Source of the DNA: Chryseobacterium gleum
GTDB taxonomy: Bacteria > Bacteroidota > Bacteroidia > Flavobacteriales_D > Sanyastnellaceae
Direction: 5' to 3'
Assembly: GCA_945862415.1 (NCBI GenBank)
Contig: CAMAYP010000004.1
Location: 1-58,577, forward strand
DNA length: 58,577 bases
Below the pieces are notes generated by a model. That model worked only from the letters and a program-made list of their open reading frames with translations. It ran no database searches and was not told where the DNA came from. A program made the position numbers and the translations under genes. Each line of letters opens with the position of its first letter. The first letter of the stretch is position 1. Positions 1 to 8,853 of this stretch are shown here, one piece after another.

Positions 1-817
1 AAGTCAATTGTCGTCTGTTACCATCAGCGGAGCAAACTTCTTGAACGGTATGGCGTCCGACGGCGTGAACAGAGTTTGGGTAACCGATTTCGGTACGAAT
101 GAAATCATGGAAATAGATTATACGGATCTTCAAAACCCTTCCTATACAACGGTTGTCAGTAATACCTCGGTTACACCCAATGGCATTTGCTACGATGCGG
201 ATAACAACCGATTGGTATTTGTTGCCTGGAGTGGAAACACGTCCGACATAACAGCTGTTTCGCTTTCGGATTACAGTTTAACCACCCTCGTTGCTAATGC
301 TTCGTTGAATAGTATTGATGGAATCGACAACGACAGCTACGGTAATTATTTCCTTGCTTCGTGGTCTCCACAGCGCATTACCAAATACAATTCAGATTTT
401 TCTGTGAGCGAGGTAATCACAGTGGCAGGTGGTCTCAACAGTGCTGCCGATATCGCATACGCAGAGGAAATAGACACGCTCATCATTCCGAATTCGGGTA
501 ACAACACAGTCCGTTTTGTGGGCTTTCAGCCGGTGAATTTTGCGGTTGAAATGGATGCTGCGGCTCAAAAGCCAAGCTGCTATCCCAATCCATTGCAGTC
601 GGAGTCAGTAATTACATTTTATAACAGCAAGCCGGGTAAAGTTCGAATCGACGCTGTCGATATGCAGGGCAAAAGTGTTTATATCCTTATGGAAGAGCAA
701 TTTTCACAGGCGCTTCAGCGTGTCGTGATTGGTGACGTACCTCTTTCAAACGGAAATTACGTGTGGAGAATTCGCACGGAAAATGGCGACCTCACTATTC
801 CCTTCGTGAAGATGTAA
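1..817 (+). CDS. Secreted beta-propeller (SMP-30/NHL-like) protein with T9SS type A sorting tail, 5' truncated
   Basis: The reading frame is open to the left edge, so the N-terminus lies outside the window; the TTG at position 8 is not a credible start. About 190 residues of repeated beta-strand blocks with NHL/SMP-30 character (motifs such as VWVTDFGTNEI and NGICYDADNNRLVF) suggest part of a beta-propeller. The last ~80 residues start with a CYPNP motif and look like a type A T9SS C-terminal domain, which would direct export through the type IX system and cell-surface attachment or release. Substrate and activity cannot be read from the sequence. The gene ends 5 bases before the stop of the convergent ABC exporter. 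Confidence 0.8.
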   Translation, partial: SQLSSVTISGANFLNGMASDGVNRVWVTDFGTNEIMEIDYTDLQNPSYTTVVSNTSVTPNGICYDADNNRLVFVAWSGNTSDITAVSLSDYSLTTLVANASLNSIDGIDNDSYGNYFLASWSPQRITKYNSDFSVSEVITVAGGLNSAADIAYAEEIDTLIIPNSGNNTVRFVGFQPVNFAVEMDAAAQKPSCYPNPLQSESVITFYNSKPGKVRIDAVDMQGKSVYILMEEQFSQALQRVVIGDVPLSNGNYVWRIRTENGDLTIPFVKM

Positions 818-821
818 TTGC

Positions 822-2567
822 TTACTGAAACTGCAATTCGAATAAGCGACGATACATTCCGTTTTGTTTGAGCAACTCTTGGTGGGAGCCCGATTCTGCA
901 ATAATTCCATTGTCGACTACATAGATGGTGTCTGCTCGCTGAACCGTCGACAGGCGATGTGCGATTACAATGCTCGTCCGATTACTTGTTATACGTTCTG
1001 TAGCATGTTGAATGAGAAGTTCTGACTCGGTGTCAACGCTTGAAGTAGCTTCATCGAGCACAAGTATAGACGGGTTTCTTACATACGCTCGAACAAACGA
1101 AATCAATTGGCGTTGGCCTACACTGAGCATACCCCCACGCTCGCGCACGTTGTAATTGTAACCGCCGGGCAAGCGCTCAATGAATGTATGCGCTCCAATT
1201 TCTTTACTTGCCTCAACAACCGACTCAAGGCTTATGCTCTCATCACGAAGCGTTATGTTGTTTAGTATGGTGTCGTTAAAGAGGAAAACATCTTGCGATA
1301 CCAAAGCGACATGCTTCCTGAGCGACGACAAGCGATAGGAACGGATGTCAGTAGAATCGATGCGAATGTTGCCTTTCTGAAAGTCATAGTAACGATTGAT
1401 AAGTCCGGCTATACTGCTCTTGCCGGCCCCTGTGGCTCCTACGAATGCTACCATGGTCCCGGGGGGAATCTCTAGGCTGATGTCTTTCAACACAGGCTGA
1501 CCTTCAACATACTCGAAACTTACATGTTCGAATGAAATTTTGCCATTTATCTGAGCTGCTTCTAGGGTGCCGGCATCTTCTTGCTCCGCGAGTGTGTCGA
1601 GCAATTTGAACACACGCTCGGCATTCACAACACCCATTTGCAATACGTTGAAGTTGTCGGCCATCTGACGAATCGGGCGGTACATCATGGTGATGAACGT
1701 AGAAAATTCAAGCAACAAACCAGGTGTCATTTCGCCGCTGAGCGATCCGCGCAAACCCCACCAAATCATGAGTGAAACACTGCCCGCACTGAGCAACTCC
1801 ACGACAGGAAAGAAAATGGAGTAGGCCCAAATGCCACGTATGTGCGCATCGCGATGCTCCTGATTAATCGTTTCAAATCGTTGCTTCTCTTGCGTTTCGC
1901 GATTGAAAATCTGTACGATTTGCATTCCGCTGACATGCTCTTGAATGAACACGTTAATGCGCGCCACTTGGTCGCGCACATCGTTGAATGAGCTTTTAAC
2001 CGCTTGCTGAAAGAGGCGTGTCCCATAAAACAACAGAGGGATAGGAATCAGAACGATTAACGTCATCTTCCAGTCGAGCCAAAACATGAAACCGATAATG
2101 AAAAACAGTTTCAATAAATCTCTGAAAATGTCGAGAATACCTACAGAGAAAACATCTGCAATGCCATCAACATCCGATATAACCCGCGTAACGACTTGGC
2201 CCACCGGCGTCTTGTCGAAGTAACTCAATTTGAACTTGACAACATGCGAATAGATTTCCGACCGTAAATCGAAGGTGATCGATTGTGCAACGCGATTGGC
2301 AAGTTGTGTTTGGATGTATTGAATGATGGCTTCAAATACGAGCATTGCTATGAATGCCATGCCGACTTTCACTACCAACGCATTGTCACCGTTCGGAACG
2401 GCAACGTCCAAAATAGTACGCATCTGTTCCGGCCGTACCCAAACTACGCCGGCTAAAACAAGCACAAGTACGATGGTCATAAAAAAAGGCATCCTGTATG
2501 GCTTGCCTCTTTTGTAGAGTCTGAAAAAAATGGCAAAATCAAATGCCTTACCGCTGCTTTTACTCAA
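822..2567 (-). CDS. ABC exporter, fused permease and ATPase (MsbA/LmrA-like)
   Basis: A 581-residue half-transporter. The N-terminal ~320 residues hold an ABC type 1 transmembrane domain with about six hydrophobic segments. The nucleotide-binding domain follows: Walker A GATGAGKSS near residue 377, signature LSVGQRQL near 480 and Walker B ILVLDEATSS near 500, followed by the H-loop IVIAHRLS. All catalytic motifs look intact. It should work as a dimer in the inner membrane, exporting a lipid, peptide or drug; the substrate cannot be assigned. The start is TTG, 3 bases after the stop of the upstream secreted-protein gene, so the two are probably co-transcribed. Confidence 0.93.
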   Translation of the reverse strand: MSKSSGKAFDFAIFFRLYKRGKPYRMPFFMTIVLVLVLAGVVWVRPEQMRTILDVAVPNGDNALVVKVGMAFIAMLVFEAIIQYIQTQLANRVAQSITFDLRSEIYSHVVKFKLSYFDKTPVGQVVTRVISDVDGIADVFSVGILDIFRDLLKLFFIIGFMFWLDWKMTLIVLIPIPLLFYGTRLFQQAVKSSFNDVRDQVARINVFIQEHVSGMQIVQIFNRETQEKQRFETINQEHRDAHIRGIWAYSIFFPVVELLSAGSVSLMIWWGLRGSLSGEMTPGLLLEFSTFITMMYRPIRQMADNFNVLQMGVVNAERVFKLLDTLAEQEDAGTLEAAQINGKISFEHVSFEYVEGQPVLKDISLEIPPGTMVAFVGATGAGKSSIAGLINRYYDFQKGNIRIDSTDIRSYRLSSLRKHVALVSQDVFLFNDTILNNITLRDESISLESVVEASKEIGAHTFIERLPGGYNYNVRERGGMLSVGQRQLISFVRAYVRNPSILVLDEATSSVDTESELLIQHATERITSNRTSIVIAHRLSTVQRADTIYVVDNGIIAESGSHQELLKQNGMYRRLFELQFQ

Positions 2568-2570
2568 GTG

Positions 2571-3101
2571 TTATTTCTTAAAAGTAAAGCTGTCCATGAT
2601 TTTCAAAGCCGTTTCACTCCATTGCTCCATTGACTTTTGTTCTGCGGTGAAAGTCAGTGTGTAAGACATTTCATTGTCAAACCAAATGTATTGGTGAAAC
2701 GCCAAAGGGAACTCGCTGAAAAGACCGGCATAGGTCAACACGTAGCAGTCTTTGTTGCCTTTCTTTTCCTTTTGATTTTTGGTAATAATGGATTTCTGAT
2801 AGAAAAATGGAATGTCTTTAATAGATTCTTGAGCATAACTGTCGAGCGTTTTATTCAGTCCTGTCATAGGCAGAATTGTCAAATTCACGAAGTCATTGTA
2901 GATGTCTTCCTCATCCGTAATGGGTGAAGAAATGATGAATTCCATACCGGAATTGCCACTCACGTCCACTGTCCAATCTGCGGGGTGGCTGATGCTAAAT
3001 TGACCGCGGTCGAGAAGTTTCCATTCCGAAGCTCTGGTTGTGTCGGCTTCAGTGGGTGCAATGAATAGAGTGCTGAGAGCTATAAGAAAACTGGTTAACA
3101 T
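2571..3101 (-). CDS. Small secreted protein of unknown function (PsbP/DcrB-like appearance)
   Basis: A 176-residue protein with a short hydrophobic N-terminus that looks like a signal peptide (cleavage around residue 20). The body contains GQFSISHPADWTVDV and ends in a 'sALKIMDSFTFKK'-type strand, a pattern shared by DcrB/PsbP-like periplasmic proteins. This is a fold-level resemblance only; no catalytic motif is visible. It lies 3 bases upstream of the ABC exporter and probably forms a two-gene operon with it. An AT-rich gap of 85 bases separates it from truA and holds an imperfect -7 element (CATATTTG on the minus strand). Confidence 0.75.
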   Translation of the reverse strand: MLTSFLIALSTLFIAPTEADTTRASEWKLLDRGQFSISHPADWTVDVSGNSGMEFIISSPITDEEDIYNDFVNLTILPMTGLNKTLDSYAQESIKDIPFFYQKSIITKNQKEKKGNKDCYVLTYAGLFSEFPLAFHQYIWFDNEMSYTLTFTAEQKSMEQWSETALKIMDSFTFKK

Positions 3102-3186
3102 GATAGGTAATTTTTACGATTTAGCGCAAATATGCGAGAAATTGACCAACATAATTTGAAAAGAATGTTATGCATCCTTCTTTGCC

Positions 3187-4002
3187 TCAATTGCTCACTT
3201 CACGAATTTTCTCCTCCGGATAGCTTATTTGAGTTAGGTGAAGTCCTTGAGGAGGAGCACTCTGACCGGCCTGCATTCGTTTGCCGCCCTCAACAATCGT
3301 GATGAATTGCTCCAGCGTCAACTTACCGCGTCCAACCTCGAGCAAGGTGCCAACAACAGCCCTCACCATGTTGCGCAAGAAGCGATCGGCCGTGATGTGG
3401 AATACCAATTTGTAGTCGTTCTGCACCCAATATGCTTTTCGCAAATCACAAAGGGTCGTGTTCTGCCCACCGCCTGACTTGCAGAAGGCTGCAAAGTCTT
3501 TGTAATTAAGCAGCAGGGCCGCTGCATCATTCATTTTGTCTACATCCAAAGGCCACGGGTAAAAGGTGGAAAACCGCTCTATGAACGGGTCGCGTTTTTG
3601 GTGGAGGTGGTATTCGTAGCTGCGCTCATATGCATTGAACCGCGCATGTGCGAGATAGTCGACCTGCCACATACCGAAAAGCCCAATGTCTTTCGGTAGC
3701 ATAAGGTTCAGTTTGAACATGATCTCTTCTTTGTTCAAAATCGGATTTTCCGCATTGAAGTGCAAATAGAAATCGCGCGCGTGAACACCTGCATCGGTGC
3801 GGCCACATCCCACTGTAATAACCTTCTCCTGCCGAAGTAGTTTGCGCAAGGCTCCTTCAATTTCCTCTTGAATGGTATTGCCATTTAGTTGCCTCTGCCA
3901 TCCATGGTAATTGGTGCCATCGTAGGAAATGTGAAGAAAATACCGCCTCCACATTAGTTTTTCGAGTCCTTCTATTTCCTCTATTTCGCTGTTTTCACTC
4001 AT
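3187..4002 (-). CDS. truA: tRNA pseudouridine(38-40) synthase
   Basis: Isomerises uridines 38-40 in the anticodon arm of many tRNAs. The signature GCGRTDAGVHARDF is present, with the catalytic aspartate at about residue 70, followed by the family features FLRNMVRAVVGTLLEVG and a C-terminal APPQGLHL motif. The length of 271 residues is slightly long because of an acidic N-terminal extension; a shorter start at MWRRYFLHISYDG (residue 17) is possible. The ATG overlaps the helicase stop codon as ATGA, so the two genes are translationally linked. Confidence 0.97.
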   Translation of the reverse strand: MSENSEIEEIEGLEKLMWRRYFLHISYDGTNYHGWQRQLNGNTIQEEIEGALRKLLRQEKVITVGCGRTDAGVHARDFYLHFNAENPILNKEEIMFKLNLMLPKDIGLFGMWQVDYLAHARFNAYERSYEYHLHQKRDPFIERFSTFYPWPLDVDKMNDAAALLLNYKDFAAFCKSGGGQNTTLCDLRKAYWVQNDYKLVFHITADRFLRNMVRAVVGTLLEVGRGKLTLEQFITIVEGGKRMQAGQSAPPQGLHLTQISYPEEKIREVSN

Positions 4003-5435
4003 GATTCGAAAAATTGATCTTCAAACCCTACGAGAAATAATTTCTCTTGGGCTCTCGTAAATGCTGTGTAAAACCATCTGTTGAGTTCTATGCCGGCCAT
4101 TTCATCTGTCACATATCCTTGATCAACGAATACGCAAGGCCATTGACCACCTTGTGCTTTATGGCATGTTATGGCGTAGGAAAATTTTACCTGAAGCGCA
4201 TTGTAATACGGGTCATTCTTAACTGCCTTCTTTAAAAGGCGTCCATCGGTTATCTCGGGATAGTCTTCCGCAATTAAGCGTGCAAGAGCCTGACGCTGCT
4301 CAAGCGGAAGCGAGGCGTGATTGTCCCAAATGGTATTGCACAACAGGATAGTCTCAAACTCGGGCATGTCGGGGTAATCGGGCATTTTGACGATGGCCTT
4401 GCAAAAGCGAAACGGCTCACGGTCCTCAAAACGCAGTACCCTTTTTATTTCGATCGTATCGCCATTGGCAATAAAGCCTGCCGTAAACTCTGCCGCCTTC
4501 AGCCAGTAATAATTGTTCTGCAAAACCATCATGCGATCGCCCGCATTGATCTCTTCCTCAAGCCATAAAATGCGCTGTCTGATTTGCTGATTGAAAAGAT
4601 TCGCTCTCTTGTTGCTGCGGGTTATTACGATCATGTCGTCCTTGCCATACATCGAATAGGCATTCTCAAGAAAATCTTGCAGATCACTTTCGATGCGCGT
4701 TACATCCTTGTAATGCGCGGTCTGCAACGTGGGAAGTTTGGCTTCTTTCGCATTGATTAATTCCCGCAAGGCGGTGGCATTGGCCAATATACCCGATCCT
4801 TCTTGCTGACGAATTACTTCGCTCAATTCAACTTCGGCGATATTTAAGTAATACTGACTTTTTAAATGGTCCATCTGCAAGGCCGGACTCTCCGGGCTGC
4901 CCACAGGAGGGAGCTGCGCTGTATCACCTATCATCATCAGCTTGCATCCGTCGCCACTGTAAACATGGCTAATCAAATCATCCAACAAGTCGTTGAATGG
5001 TTCATTCTGAGCATGTCCAATCATGGACGCTTCATCTACGATAAACAGCGTGTCGTTGAGTTCATTTTCCTTCAGTTCAAAAACGCCTTCACCCGTGCGC
5101 ATTTGCTTCGAGTAATAAATGTGCCTGTGTATAGTGCCTGCACTTCTGCTTGAATAATTAGCAAGCACACGCGCAGCTCTTCCCGTTGGTGCCAATAGCA
5201 CATAGCGAATGCCGAGTTGTTCGATAACATTCACCAATACACTCACACAGGTCGTCTTACCCGTTCCGGCATAACCTCTCAACAACAAAGCGCACCTGGC
5301 TTTGTCGCTAAGTGCAAAACGAGAGAATGCATGGAATAGGCGCTTTTGTCCGGCGGTAGGCTCAAACTGAAACGCATTCAACAATGCACGCTCAAGCTGC
5401 AATGGGTCGATGTATTTGTCAACGGACGTGCTCAA
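3999..5435 (-). CDS. RecD/Dda-like superfamily 1 DNA helicase
   Basis: A 478-residue SF1B-type helicase. Walker A GYAGTGKTT is at about residues 54-62, Walker B LFIVDEASM near 135, the motif GDTAQLPPVG follows, and the C-terminal UvrD_C_2 region has YAITCHKAQGGQWPCVFVD. This matches the short RecD-like/Dda-like helicases common in Bacteroidota rather than full RecD of RecBCD. The role is presumably 5'-3' unwinding in repair or replication restart (family inference). The start is TTG at 5435, with no in-frame ATG close upstream. The stop overlaps the truA start. Confidence 0.9.
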   Translation of the reverse strand: MSTSVDKYIDPLQLERALLNAFQFEPTAGQKRLFHAFSRFALSDKARCALLLRGYAGTGKTTCVSVLVNVIEQLGIRYVLLAPTGRAARVLANYSSRSAGTIHRHIYYSKQMRTGEGVFELKENELNDTLFIVDEASMIGHAQNEPFNDLLDDLISHVYSGDGCKLMMIGDTAQLPPVGSPESPALQMDHLKSQYYLNIAEVELSEVIRQQEGSGILANATALRELINAKEAKLPTLQTAHYKDVTRIESDLQDFLENAYSMYGKDDMIVITRSNKRANLFNQQIRQRILWLEEEINAGDRMMVLQNNYYWLKAAEFTAGFIANGDTIEIKRVLRFEDREPFRFCKAIVKMPDYPDMPEFETILLCNTIWDNHASLPLEQRQALARLIAEDYPEITDGRLLKKAVKNDPYYNALQVKFSYAITCHKAQGGQWPCVFVDQGYVTDEMAGIELNRWFYTAFTRAQEKLFLVGFEDQFFES

Positions 5436-5511
5436 GTTGTCTTGAATTAGTAGTGCAAAGAAAAGACATCCATTTTTCTGTGCTTAGCTTAGCTGCGGAA
5501 TATCGTATGCC

Positions 5512-6315
5512 ATGGTAGTATTTGATCCGGAATTAGCCGCACGCATGAAAATGCCAAAGGAGTTGCTCGATCGAGCTCCTGAGTTGCATTTGGCCATACA
5601 TATCGGCCGCCAACATGTGCATGCTGCTTTATACGATTTCTCCGCTTCAACCTGCTTCTGGCACGTTCAATCGGAAGTGCCTGCCGGCCTTTCGGTTTAC
5701 AAATTCATCTACCAAAGAAACTGGATCGAGGGTGTGTTTAGAAGATGCACTGTAACCTTCGAATCTGATTGTTATGCGCTCGTGCCATTGTCTTTGTTTG
5801 ATTCGGAATCGTGCGCCGATTATTTGCAAATGCAGCATGGAGTGGCCGATTTACCTACGGCGTTTTTTGAATTACCCGAGGCTGAGGCTGTGGTTGTATA
5901 TGAAATACCGGAGTGGCAGCAGGATCTGATGCGTAGTTTTCCCAATGCGCGTGTATTGCCTCTAAGCGCTTTGTTAACCCGACTTGCAGTTGCAAAAGTT
6001 CAACAATCGCAAGCAGGGCTTTTCCTGGCTTTCTCTTCCGATTACGTTACAATCGCTGCACTAAAGGGTAAGAGCCTCGTGCTGCTGGCTACGAATGAAG
6101 CACGAACTCCTGAAGATGCGCTCTACCATCTTTCTAACGCAGCGATGCGTTTGCAAATTGATTTGGAAAATTGCCTGCTGGAGTTGCTTGAAATTACCGC
6201 AGGAAATGAACTTTCTGAGTTGCTATCGCGATATGTTCGGGAGGTAAAATCCCTGTCGGCCAATCCTTCCATCGACGGGCCTGTAATTACCCAAATCCAT
6301 TATTTATGCGCATAA
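5512..6315 (+). CDS. DUF3822 family protein
   Basis: A 267-residue protein matching DUF3822, a Bacteroidota-specific family of unknown function with an ASKHA-like (actin/hexokinase fold) look: ELHLAIHIGRQHVHAALYDF near the N-terminus and GLFLAFSSDYVTIAAL near residue 180. It has no signal peptide or membrane segment. It overlaps the rsmD start by 10 bases, and the order DUF3822-rsmD-coaD is one I recall as recurrent in the phylum, which suggests a conserved cytoplasmic partner role. The function is unknown. Confidence 0.85.
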   Translation: MVVFDPELAARMKMPKELLDRAPELHLAIHIGRQHVHAALYDFSASTCFWHVQSEVPAGLSVYKFIYQRNWIEGVFRRCTVTFESDCYALVPLSLFDSESCADYLQMQHGVADLPTAFFELPEAEAVVVYEIPEWQQDLMRSFPNARVLPLSALLTRLAVAKVQQSQAGLFLAFSSDYVTIAALKGKSLVLLATNEARTPEDALYHLSNAAMRLQIDLENCLLELLEITAGNELSELLSRYVREVKSLSANPSIDGPVITQIHYLCA

Positions 6316-6839
6316 TTGCCGGCTCACTGAAGGGACGAACAATCGATGTGCCCCGCAATTTCAAGGGTCGCCCAACCACTGATTTTGCTCGGGAAGGTCT
6401 TTTCAATGTGCTCAACAACAGAGTCCAATGGCAAGATGCGGAAGTACTCGATTTATTTGCCGGTACAGGTGCTTTTTCGCTTGAATGCTTCTCGCGCGGA
6501 TCCGATAAAATTCTCGCAGTTGATTTGCAAGCGCTGCACGTACGCTTCATGAATGAGAATTTTAAAAAATTTGAAGCCCACAACGCTCATGCGATAAAAC
6601 AGGACGTGTTCAAATGGATTCCAACGGTGAACGAAAAGTTCAACCTCATTTTTGCCGACCCTCCATATGATATTCCCGGGCTCGTCAAATTGCCCTGTCT
6701 TGTTTTGGAGAGTGGCATACTAACGCCAGGAGGTGTATTGGTTGTCGAACATGGCAAACGAACAAAGTTCACCGATCAACCGGGATTCAAAATGGAAAAG
6801 GTGTACAGCAATGTCACCTTCAGCTTCTTCGAAAACTGA
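6306..6839 (+). CDS. rsmD: 16S rRNA (guanine966-N2)-methyltransferase
   Basis: Methylates G966 of 16S rRNA using S-adenosylmethionine during small-subunit assembly. It carries the family start MRIIAGSLKGRTIDVP, the RPTTDFAREGLFN segment, the SAM-binding VLDLFAGTGAFSLE and the catalytic motif FADPPYD. The length of 177 residues is typical. It overlaps the DUF3822 gene by 10 bases. Confidence 0.96.
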   Translation: MRIIAGSLKGRTIDVPRNFKGRPTTDFAREGLFNVLNNRVQWQDAEVLDLFAGTGAFSLECFSRGSDKILAVDLQALHVRFMNENFKKFEAHNAHAIKQDVFKWIPTVNEKFNLIFADPPYDIPGLVKLPCLVLESGILTPGGVLVVEHGKRTKFTDQPGFKMEKVYSNVTFSFFEN

Positions 6840-6853
6840 GTCCGTTTTTCCTG

Positions 6854-6861
6854 TACGTTTG
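6854..6861 (+). promoter_or_regulatory. -7 promoter element TACGTTTG of coaD
   Basis: An exact match to the Bacteroidota -7 consensus TAnnTTTG that ends 5 bases before the coaD ATG at 6867. No good TTG -33 element is visible upstream. Transcription from here would give an almost leaderless coaD mRNA. Confidence 0.6.
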
Positions 6862-6866
6862 TAAGC

Positions 6867-7331
6867 ATGAAAAGAGTTGCTGTCTTTCCGGGCTCATTCG
6901 ATCCGATTACAAAGGGACATGAAGAAATCGTGCGTCGTGCAGCTGCGATGTTCGATGAAATTATTGTTGCAGTTGGCAGCAATACCAGTAAATCGTACCT
7001 TTTTTCTGAGAGTCAACGACACCAATGGGTAGCAACCACTTTTGCCGATATTCCAAATGTGCGCGTTGAGTTCTTCCAAGGTCTGACTGTCGATTATTGC
7101 AGCAAGAATGACGCACATTATATTCTACGTGGCATCAGAAATTCAGTGGATTTTGAGTACGAAATGTCCATTGCGCACATGAACAAGGCGATGTCGATTC
7201 AATTGGAAACAGTTTTCTTGGCAGCGGATACGCAATGGGTTTCTCTGAGTAGCACCATTGTTCGTGAGATAATCAAAAATAAAGGTCAGGTTTCTCAGTT
7301 CTTACCAGTGGGGGTTAATGTCTATGAGTAA
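6867..7331 (+). CDS. coaD: Phosphopantetheine adenylyltransferase
   Basis: Transfers AMP to 4'-phosphopantetheine, the fourth step of coenzyme A synthesis. The nucleotidyltransferase motif FPGSFDPITKGH is at residues ~6-17, the substrate-binding ILRGIRNSVDFEYE segment is near 90, and the SSTIVREI motif is near 128. The length of 154 residues is standard. Its 3' end overlaps the next gene by 14 bases in another frame. An exact TAnnTTTG box lies 5 bases before the ATG. Confidence 0.97.
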   Translation: MKRVAVFPGSFDPITKGHEEIVRRAAAMFDEIIVAVGSNTSKSYLFSESQRHQWVATTFADIPNVRVEFFQGLTVDYCSKNDAHYILRGIRNSVDFEYEMSIAHMNKAMSIQLETVFLAADTQWVSLSSTIVREIIKNKGQVSQFLPVGVNVYE

Positions 7332-8853
7332 TCGATTGATTCTTTTCTTTTTGTTTTGGGTTCCTTTGGAGGTGTGCGCGCAGCTATGCAGTGTGCGTGG
7401 AGAGGCAAAGGGGTACGAAGGGCGAAAGCTTGCTGTGATTGCTCTTCAGGATGAATTCTCAGGAAAGAGAATGTTGCTAGGACAATGTGATGTGAATGAC
7501 AATGGGTCTTTTGAAGTGCAATTTGATCCTCAATTTACCCGACGCGTCTACATTCACATCCAACGGGTGGAAGCTCCACTGTATGCGCAGCCGGGTCAGT
7601 CCTATTCGGTTGTTTTCCCTTCTGCATCCCAAGCCGAATACAAGCGTTTTGATAATACAGAAGTCAGCCTCCAATTCACTGACCTCCCCCAGTCGGACGT
7701 CAATTGGGTAATTCGGAGATTCAACTCCGATTACGCATCCTTTATCAGTAATCACTTTTATGATTTCGCTGCCGATGAATACCGCGGCGCTCCTGAATAC
7801 ATGAAGTATCTTGGAAGCAAGAAGGAAGGAGTTGACATGTATTCGAAAACGGCCGAAGCAGATTCGTTGAGTAAAAATCTGGAAAAGGGATTCAGTCGAT
7901 GGGTTGCTCATTTCGAAGATTCTGTTTCACGTATAGATGAAAATTCAAGTGATCTGGAATTCACCAATACCTACAAGCGCTTTGCATTGGCCGAATTGCA
8001 TTTGCTTTCCGGTATGAATCGTAAAGTGTTTTATGAACGTTACTTTATGTCTGTCGTTCCGCGGGAGCACAACACTGCATTTGTGAGTTGTTTCAAGTTA
8101 TACACTCGAAACATTTTAGTCGGACAGAAGGCGCCTGTGCAGTCTGCCATTATCAAAGCAGTCAATGTAGAACGCAGTTTGATTCGTTTGGGGGAGGCGC
8201 TGAGCAATGAATCGGGACTGCTGTCGGATAGACTGAAACAGCTCGCTGCATTAAATGGCTTGAAGGAGCAGTACAACAACAAGTCCTTTGATCATGCTTC
8301 CATTGATATTTTGTTGGCTAAAACACATTCAGGCGATTCGTTGGTTGACTCAGTGGCTCAGGCCATTCTCTTTCAAGTAACTCGTTGCAGAGCCGGATGG
8401 CCATTGCAAAATTTTGTGTTTACCGATGAAACTCAAGAAAAGTGGTCGTTATCAAACGCGGATGGACTGCCTTTGTATCTCCTCTTCTTTGCTTCTTGGA
8501 GTCCATCATCTCTGAAGGAGATGCTTGTTCTTGAACGTTGGCAGGAAAAGTTTCGAGGGCGAATTCAATTTGTGGCTGTATGCATGGACGATGATTACAG
8601 AAACTATCGCAAATACCTTGAGGAGAATTTGAAGCTGCCCATTAAGCTAGTCTATGGGAATGCAGAACCTTTCGTGCAGGAAAAATTCAATTTGAAAGCC
8701 ATTCCGCACCAGGTTCTTCTTGATGCGAAGGGTCTTGTCGTGGCCGATGTTTGTCCGGCTCCTTCCGACCCTCTTTTCGAAGCGTTCCTGAATAGAATCG
8801 CCGCTGCCTCTGTACCCAATCGTCAGGGTGTCAAAACATGGAAAGATCGTTAA
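7318..8853 (+). CDS. Secreted thioredoxin-fold (TlpA-like) protein lacking the CxxC motif
   Basis: A 511-residue protein with an N-terminal signal peptide (cleavage after about VCAQ), a DUF4369-like beta-rich N-terminal part, a middle helical part, and a C-terminal thioredoxin/TlpA-like domain (about residues 360-500: LPLYLLFFASW, later NLKAIPHQVLLDAKG with the cis-proline loop). At the place of the CxxC the sequence reads W-S-P-S-S (serines 395 and 398), so both redox cysteines are absent. It is therefore unlikely to be a disulfide oxidoreductase and may be a binding or chaperone-like relative. The start overlaps coaD by 14 bases; an ATG two codons later (7324) is an alternative. Its stop shares TTAA with the bshB1 stop. 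Confidence 0.82.
   Translation: MSMSNRLILFFLFWVPLEVCAQLCSVRGEAKGYEGRKLAVIALQDEFSGKRMLLGQCDVNDNGSFEVQFDPQFTRRVYIHIQRVEAPLYAQPGQSYSVVFPSASQAEYKRFDNTEVSLQFTDLPQSDVNWVIRRFNSDYASFISNHFYDFAADEYRGAPEYMKYLGSKKEGVDMYSKTAEADSLSKNLEKGFSRWVAHFEDSVSRIDENSSDLEFTNTYKRFALAELHLLSGMNRKVFYERYFMSVVPREHNTAFVSCFKLYTRNILVGQKAPVQSAIIKAVNVERSLIRLGEALSNESGLLSDRLKQLAALNGLKEQYNNKSFDHASIDILLAKTHSGDSLVDSVAQAILFQVTRCRAGWPLQNFVFTDETQEKWSLSNADGLPLYLLFFASWSPSSLKEMLVLERWQEKFRGRIQFVAVCMDDDYRNYRKYLEENLKLPIKLVYGNAEPFVQEKFNLKAIPHQVLLDAKGLVVADVCPAPSDPLFEAFLNRIAAASVPNRQGVKTWKDR

Noticed and set aside
5660-5675. CTGGCACG inside the DUF3822 gene as a sigma-54 element
   Set aside because: It is within a coding region, lacks GC at the right distance and no gene starts downstream.
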